A stretch of DNA of 64,000 nucleotides. Source: Gammaproteobacteria bacterium. GTDB taxonomy: Bacteria > Pseudomonadota > Gammaproteobacteria > SZUA-140. The stretch lies in contig JADJWH010000001.1 of NCBI GenBank assembly GCA_016716465.1, positions 1,302,001-1,366,000 on the forward strand. Reading direction: 5' to 3'. Positions 62,324-64,000 of this stretch are shown piece after piece (positions within the stretch are counted from its first letter, which is position 1; each line of letters opens with the position of its first letter). The position numbers and the translations under genes were made by a program. The notes beneath the pieces are model-generated. The model was given only the letters and a program-made list of their open reading frames with translations, was not told the DNA's origin and did not search any database.

Positions 62324-63187
62324 GTGACGGCGCGCCTGCTGGACGGCAAGGCGATCGCCGCCGAGCTGCGCGACCGGATCCGACGCCGCGTCGCCGAGCG
62401 CGGGACCCAGGGCCTGCGCCCGCCCGGGCTCGCGGTCATCCTGATCGGCGACAATCCGGCCTCGCAGGTGTACGTCGCGAGCAAACGCAAGGCCTGCGAG
62501 GAACTGGGCATCCTGTCCCGCTCCTATGACCTCCCCGCGACCATCACCCAGCAGAAACTGCTTGAGCTGATTGATGATTTGAACCGGGATGCGACCATCG
62601 ACGGCATCCTGGTCCAACTGCCGCTGCCGCCGCACATCGACTCCGAGACCGTCATCGAGCGCATCCGTCCGGACAAGGACGTGGACGGCTTCCACCCGTA
62701 CAACATCGGCCGCCTGGCCGTGCGCCTGCCGCTGCTGCGCCCCTGCACGCCGCGCGGCATCATGACCCTGCTGGAGCACACCGGGATCCCGCTGCACGGG
62801 CTCGACGCCGTGGTGGTCGGCGCCTCGAACATCGTCGGCCGCCCGATGTCGCTCGAACTGCTGCTGGGCGGCTGCACCGCCACCACCTGTCACCGCTTCA
62901 CGCGCGACCTCGCCGCCCAGGTGCGGCGCGCCGAACTGCTGGTCGTCGCGGTCGGGAAGCCGGGGCTGGTCAAGGGGGAATGGATCCGTCCGGGCGCCAT
63001 CGTCATCGACGTCGGCATGAACCGCGACGCGCAGGGCAGGCTGGTGGGCGACGTCGAATTCGCGGCGGCGGCCGAGCGCGCCGCGTGGATCACCCCGGTG
63101 CCGGGCGGCGTTGGCCCGATGACCGTGGCGACGCTGATGGAGAATACCTTGTGGGCGGCGGAGAATTTACACAGGGCTCAGGGCTGA
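62324..63187 (+). CDS. folD: Methylenetetrahydrofolate dehydrogenase/cyclohydrolase
   Basis: 287 residues from a GTG at 62324. Catalytic Lys in YVASKRKACEELG, DGILVQLPLPPHI, KDVDGFHPYNIG and the cofactor loop VVVGASNIVGRPM. Interconverts methylene-, methenyl- and formyl-THF, using methylene-THF made by GlyA. Divergent from leuC and convergent with cysS. Confidence 0.96.
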   Translation: MTARLLDGKAIAAELRDRIRRRVAERGTQGLRPPGLAVILIGDNPASQVYVASKRKACEELGILSRSYDLPATITQQKLLELIDDLNRDATIDGILVQLPLPPHIDSETVIERIRPDKDVDGFHPYNIGRLAVRLPLLRPCTPRGIMTLLEHTGIPLHGLDAVVVGASNIVGRPMSLELLLGGCTATTCHRFTRDLAAQVRRAELLVVAVGKPGLVKGEWIRPGAIVIDVGMNRDAQGRLVGDVEFAAAAERAAWITPVPGGVGPMTVATLMENTLWAAENLHRAQG

Positions 63188-63250
63188 GGACCAAGGACGG
63201 AGTCAAACCTATCCCCGGATTCCGCTGCGCCCATCCAGGCTACAACTGAA

Positions 63251-64000
63251 TTATTTTCTGCGCCACGTCGTTCCCTGTGGACCATCTTCCAGGATCACTC
63301 CAAGGGCATCCAACTCTTTGCGAACGCGATCGGCCTCGGCCCAGTCCTTGCGGCTGCGCGCCTCGATTCGCTGTGTAACAAGTTCGTTTATCTTGGCATC
63401 TCCAGTCTGTATCTTAACTTCAGGAGGATATGTCGTTATGGATAACTTCGCCGCTTCAACGCCGACGGATACCCCAGCGCCACTCTTGAGATAATCTTCA
63501 GGCTTCTGCTGCTGCAATCCAAGCCCAGTTCCAAGCCGAATCAGTACCCCGCCCAGCGCATTCGCGTGTGCGCTGTTGCCTGCCGCCTTGGCGCGATTGA
63601 TTTCGGTCCGCAGCTCGTTCAAGACGGCCAGCGCTTCCGGTGTATTGAAATCGTCGTCCATGGCTGCTTCGAAACGGGCGACGTATCCCTCTCCTTCACC
63701 GGTCGTATCGCTCGGGATAAGGCCACGCAATGCCAGATAGAAGCCATCCAGCGCCGCGCGCGCGTTGTCGAGGTTCTGATCCGAGTAATTCAGCGGGCTG
63801 CGATAGTGGCTGCTGACGATGAAGAATCGCACGACCTCCGGCTTGTAGCGTTTCAGCACCTCGCGCACGGTGAAGAAGTTGCCGAGCGACTTCGACATCT
63901 TCTGCTCGTCGATCTGCACGAAGCCGTTGTGCATCCAGACGTTGACGAACGGATGGCCGGTGGCGGCCTCGCTCTGGGCGATCTCGTTCTCGTGGTGGGG
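63251..64000 (-). CDS. cysS: Cysteinyl-tRNA synthetase, C-terminal 249 residues (5' end outside window)
   Basis: Charges tRNA-Cys. The visible part begins HHENEIAQSEAATGHPFVNVWMHNGFV and contains DEQKMSKSLGNFFTV, the KMSKS loop, then the DALR-type helical domain. About 25 residues before the final helix (YLKSGAGVSVGVEAAKLSI...) look like an extra insertion compared with E. coli CysS. Frame stays open to the window edge. The folD-cysS pairing is frequent in proteobacteria. Confidence 0.94.
   Translation of the reverse strand, partial: PHHENEIAQSEAATGHPFVNVWMHNGFVQIDEQKMSKSLGNFFTVREVLKRYKPEVVRFFIVSSHYRSPLNYSDQNLDNARAALDGFYLALRGLIPSDTTGEGEGYVARFEAAMDDDFNTPEALAVLNELRTEINRAKAAGNSAHANALGGVLIRLGTGLGLQQQKPEDYLKSGAGVSVGVEAAKLSITTYPPEVKIQTGDAKINELVTQRIEARSRKDWAEADRVRKELDALGVILEDGPQGTTWRRK

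Overview
The window is a chromosomal segment of a GC-rich gammaproteobacterium. Two stretches of housekeeping genes flank one integrated element of about 34 kb. The gene orders glyA-nrdR-ribD, queA-tgt-yajC-secD-secF, leuC-leuD-leuB-asd-fimV and a FimV-type LysM/TPR protein point to Gammaproteobacteria, probably a Chromatiales/Ectothiorhodospiraceae-like lineage. The taxon is inferred from gene content only.

Left host block (1-10241): ribD (cut by the window edge), nrdR, glyA, a divergent diguanylate cyclase, then secF, secD, yajC, tgt and queA on the minus strand. A tRNA-Leu(CAA) gene with its own promoter follows, but only its 5' half (10212-10251) is present.

Island (10242-44495): the 3' half of the same tRNA-Leu lies 34 kb away at 44486-44542. 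The two halves share the 10-bp core GACTCAAAAT, which is the anticodon loop. A tyrosine integrase gene adjoins the left core. TTACACA repeats, three at the left end and two at the right, look like integrase arm sites. Neither junction rebuilds the tRNA. Instead the island carries a complete and different tRNA-Leu(CAA) at 11694-11780, just after the integrase, which looks like a replacement for the gene it breaks. Transfer genes are a coupling ATPase (14886-17507), a MobC-like protein and a MobA/VirD2-type relaxase (21805-23572) with a hairpin-rich oriT candidate upstream. No type IV secretion channel is seen, so this looks like an integrative mobilizable element.

The cargo is a mosaic. It includes AT-rich secreted and lipoprotein genes (12-13.4 and 17.5-19.8 kb), a possible toxin-antitoxin pair (24.2-24.8 kb), and a large RCC1-repeat surface protein with a divergent XRE regulator flanked by two ~208-bp direct repeats (25.2-29.9 kb). 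The defence-like block at 30.6-41.2 kb is the most notable part. It holds a ubiquitin-like conjugation operon (tandem ubiquitin-like protein, ThiF/E1-like enzyme, DUF6527 protein) divergent from a sigma factor / small protein / ImmA-IrrE protease operon, then a TIR protein with a zinc ribbon, a HEPN-like protein, an AbiE toxin-antitoxin pair and a DUF4238/SEC-C protein. RadC-like and small conserved mobile-element genes close the island.

Right host block (44543-64000): a glycogen/maltodextrin cluster (glgP, malQ, a GH57 hydrolase, glgC, glgB), an EcfT-like membrane protein, fimV, asd, leuB, leuD, an entericidin-like lipoprotein, leuC, folD and cysS (cut by the window edge). The leucine genes run leuC to asd on the minus strand. 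No CRISPR array, rRNA gene or transposase gene was seen.
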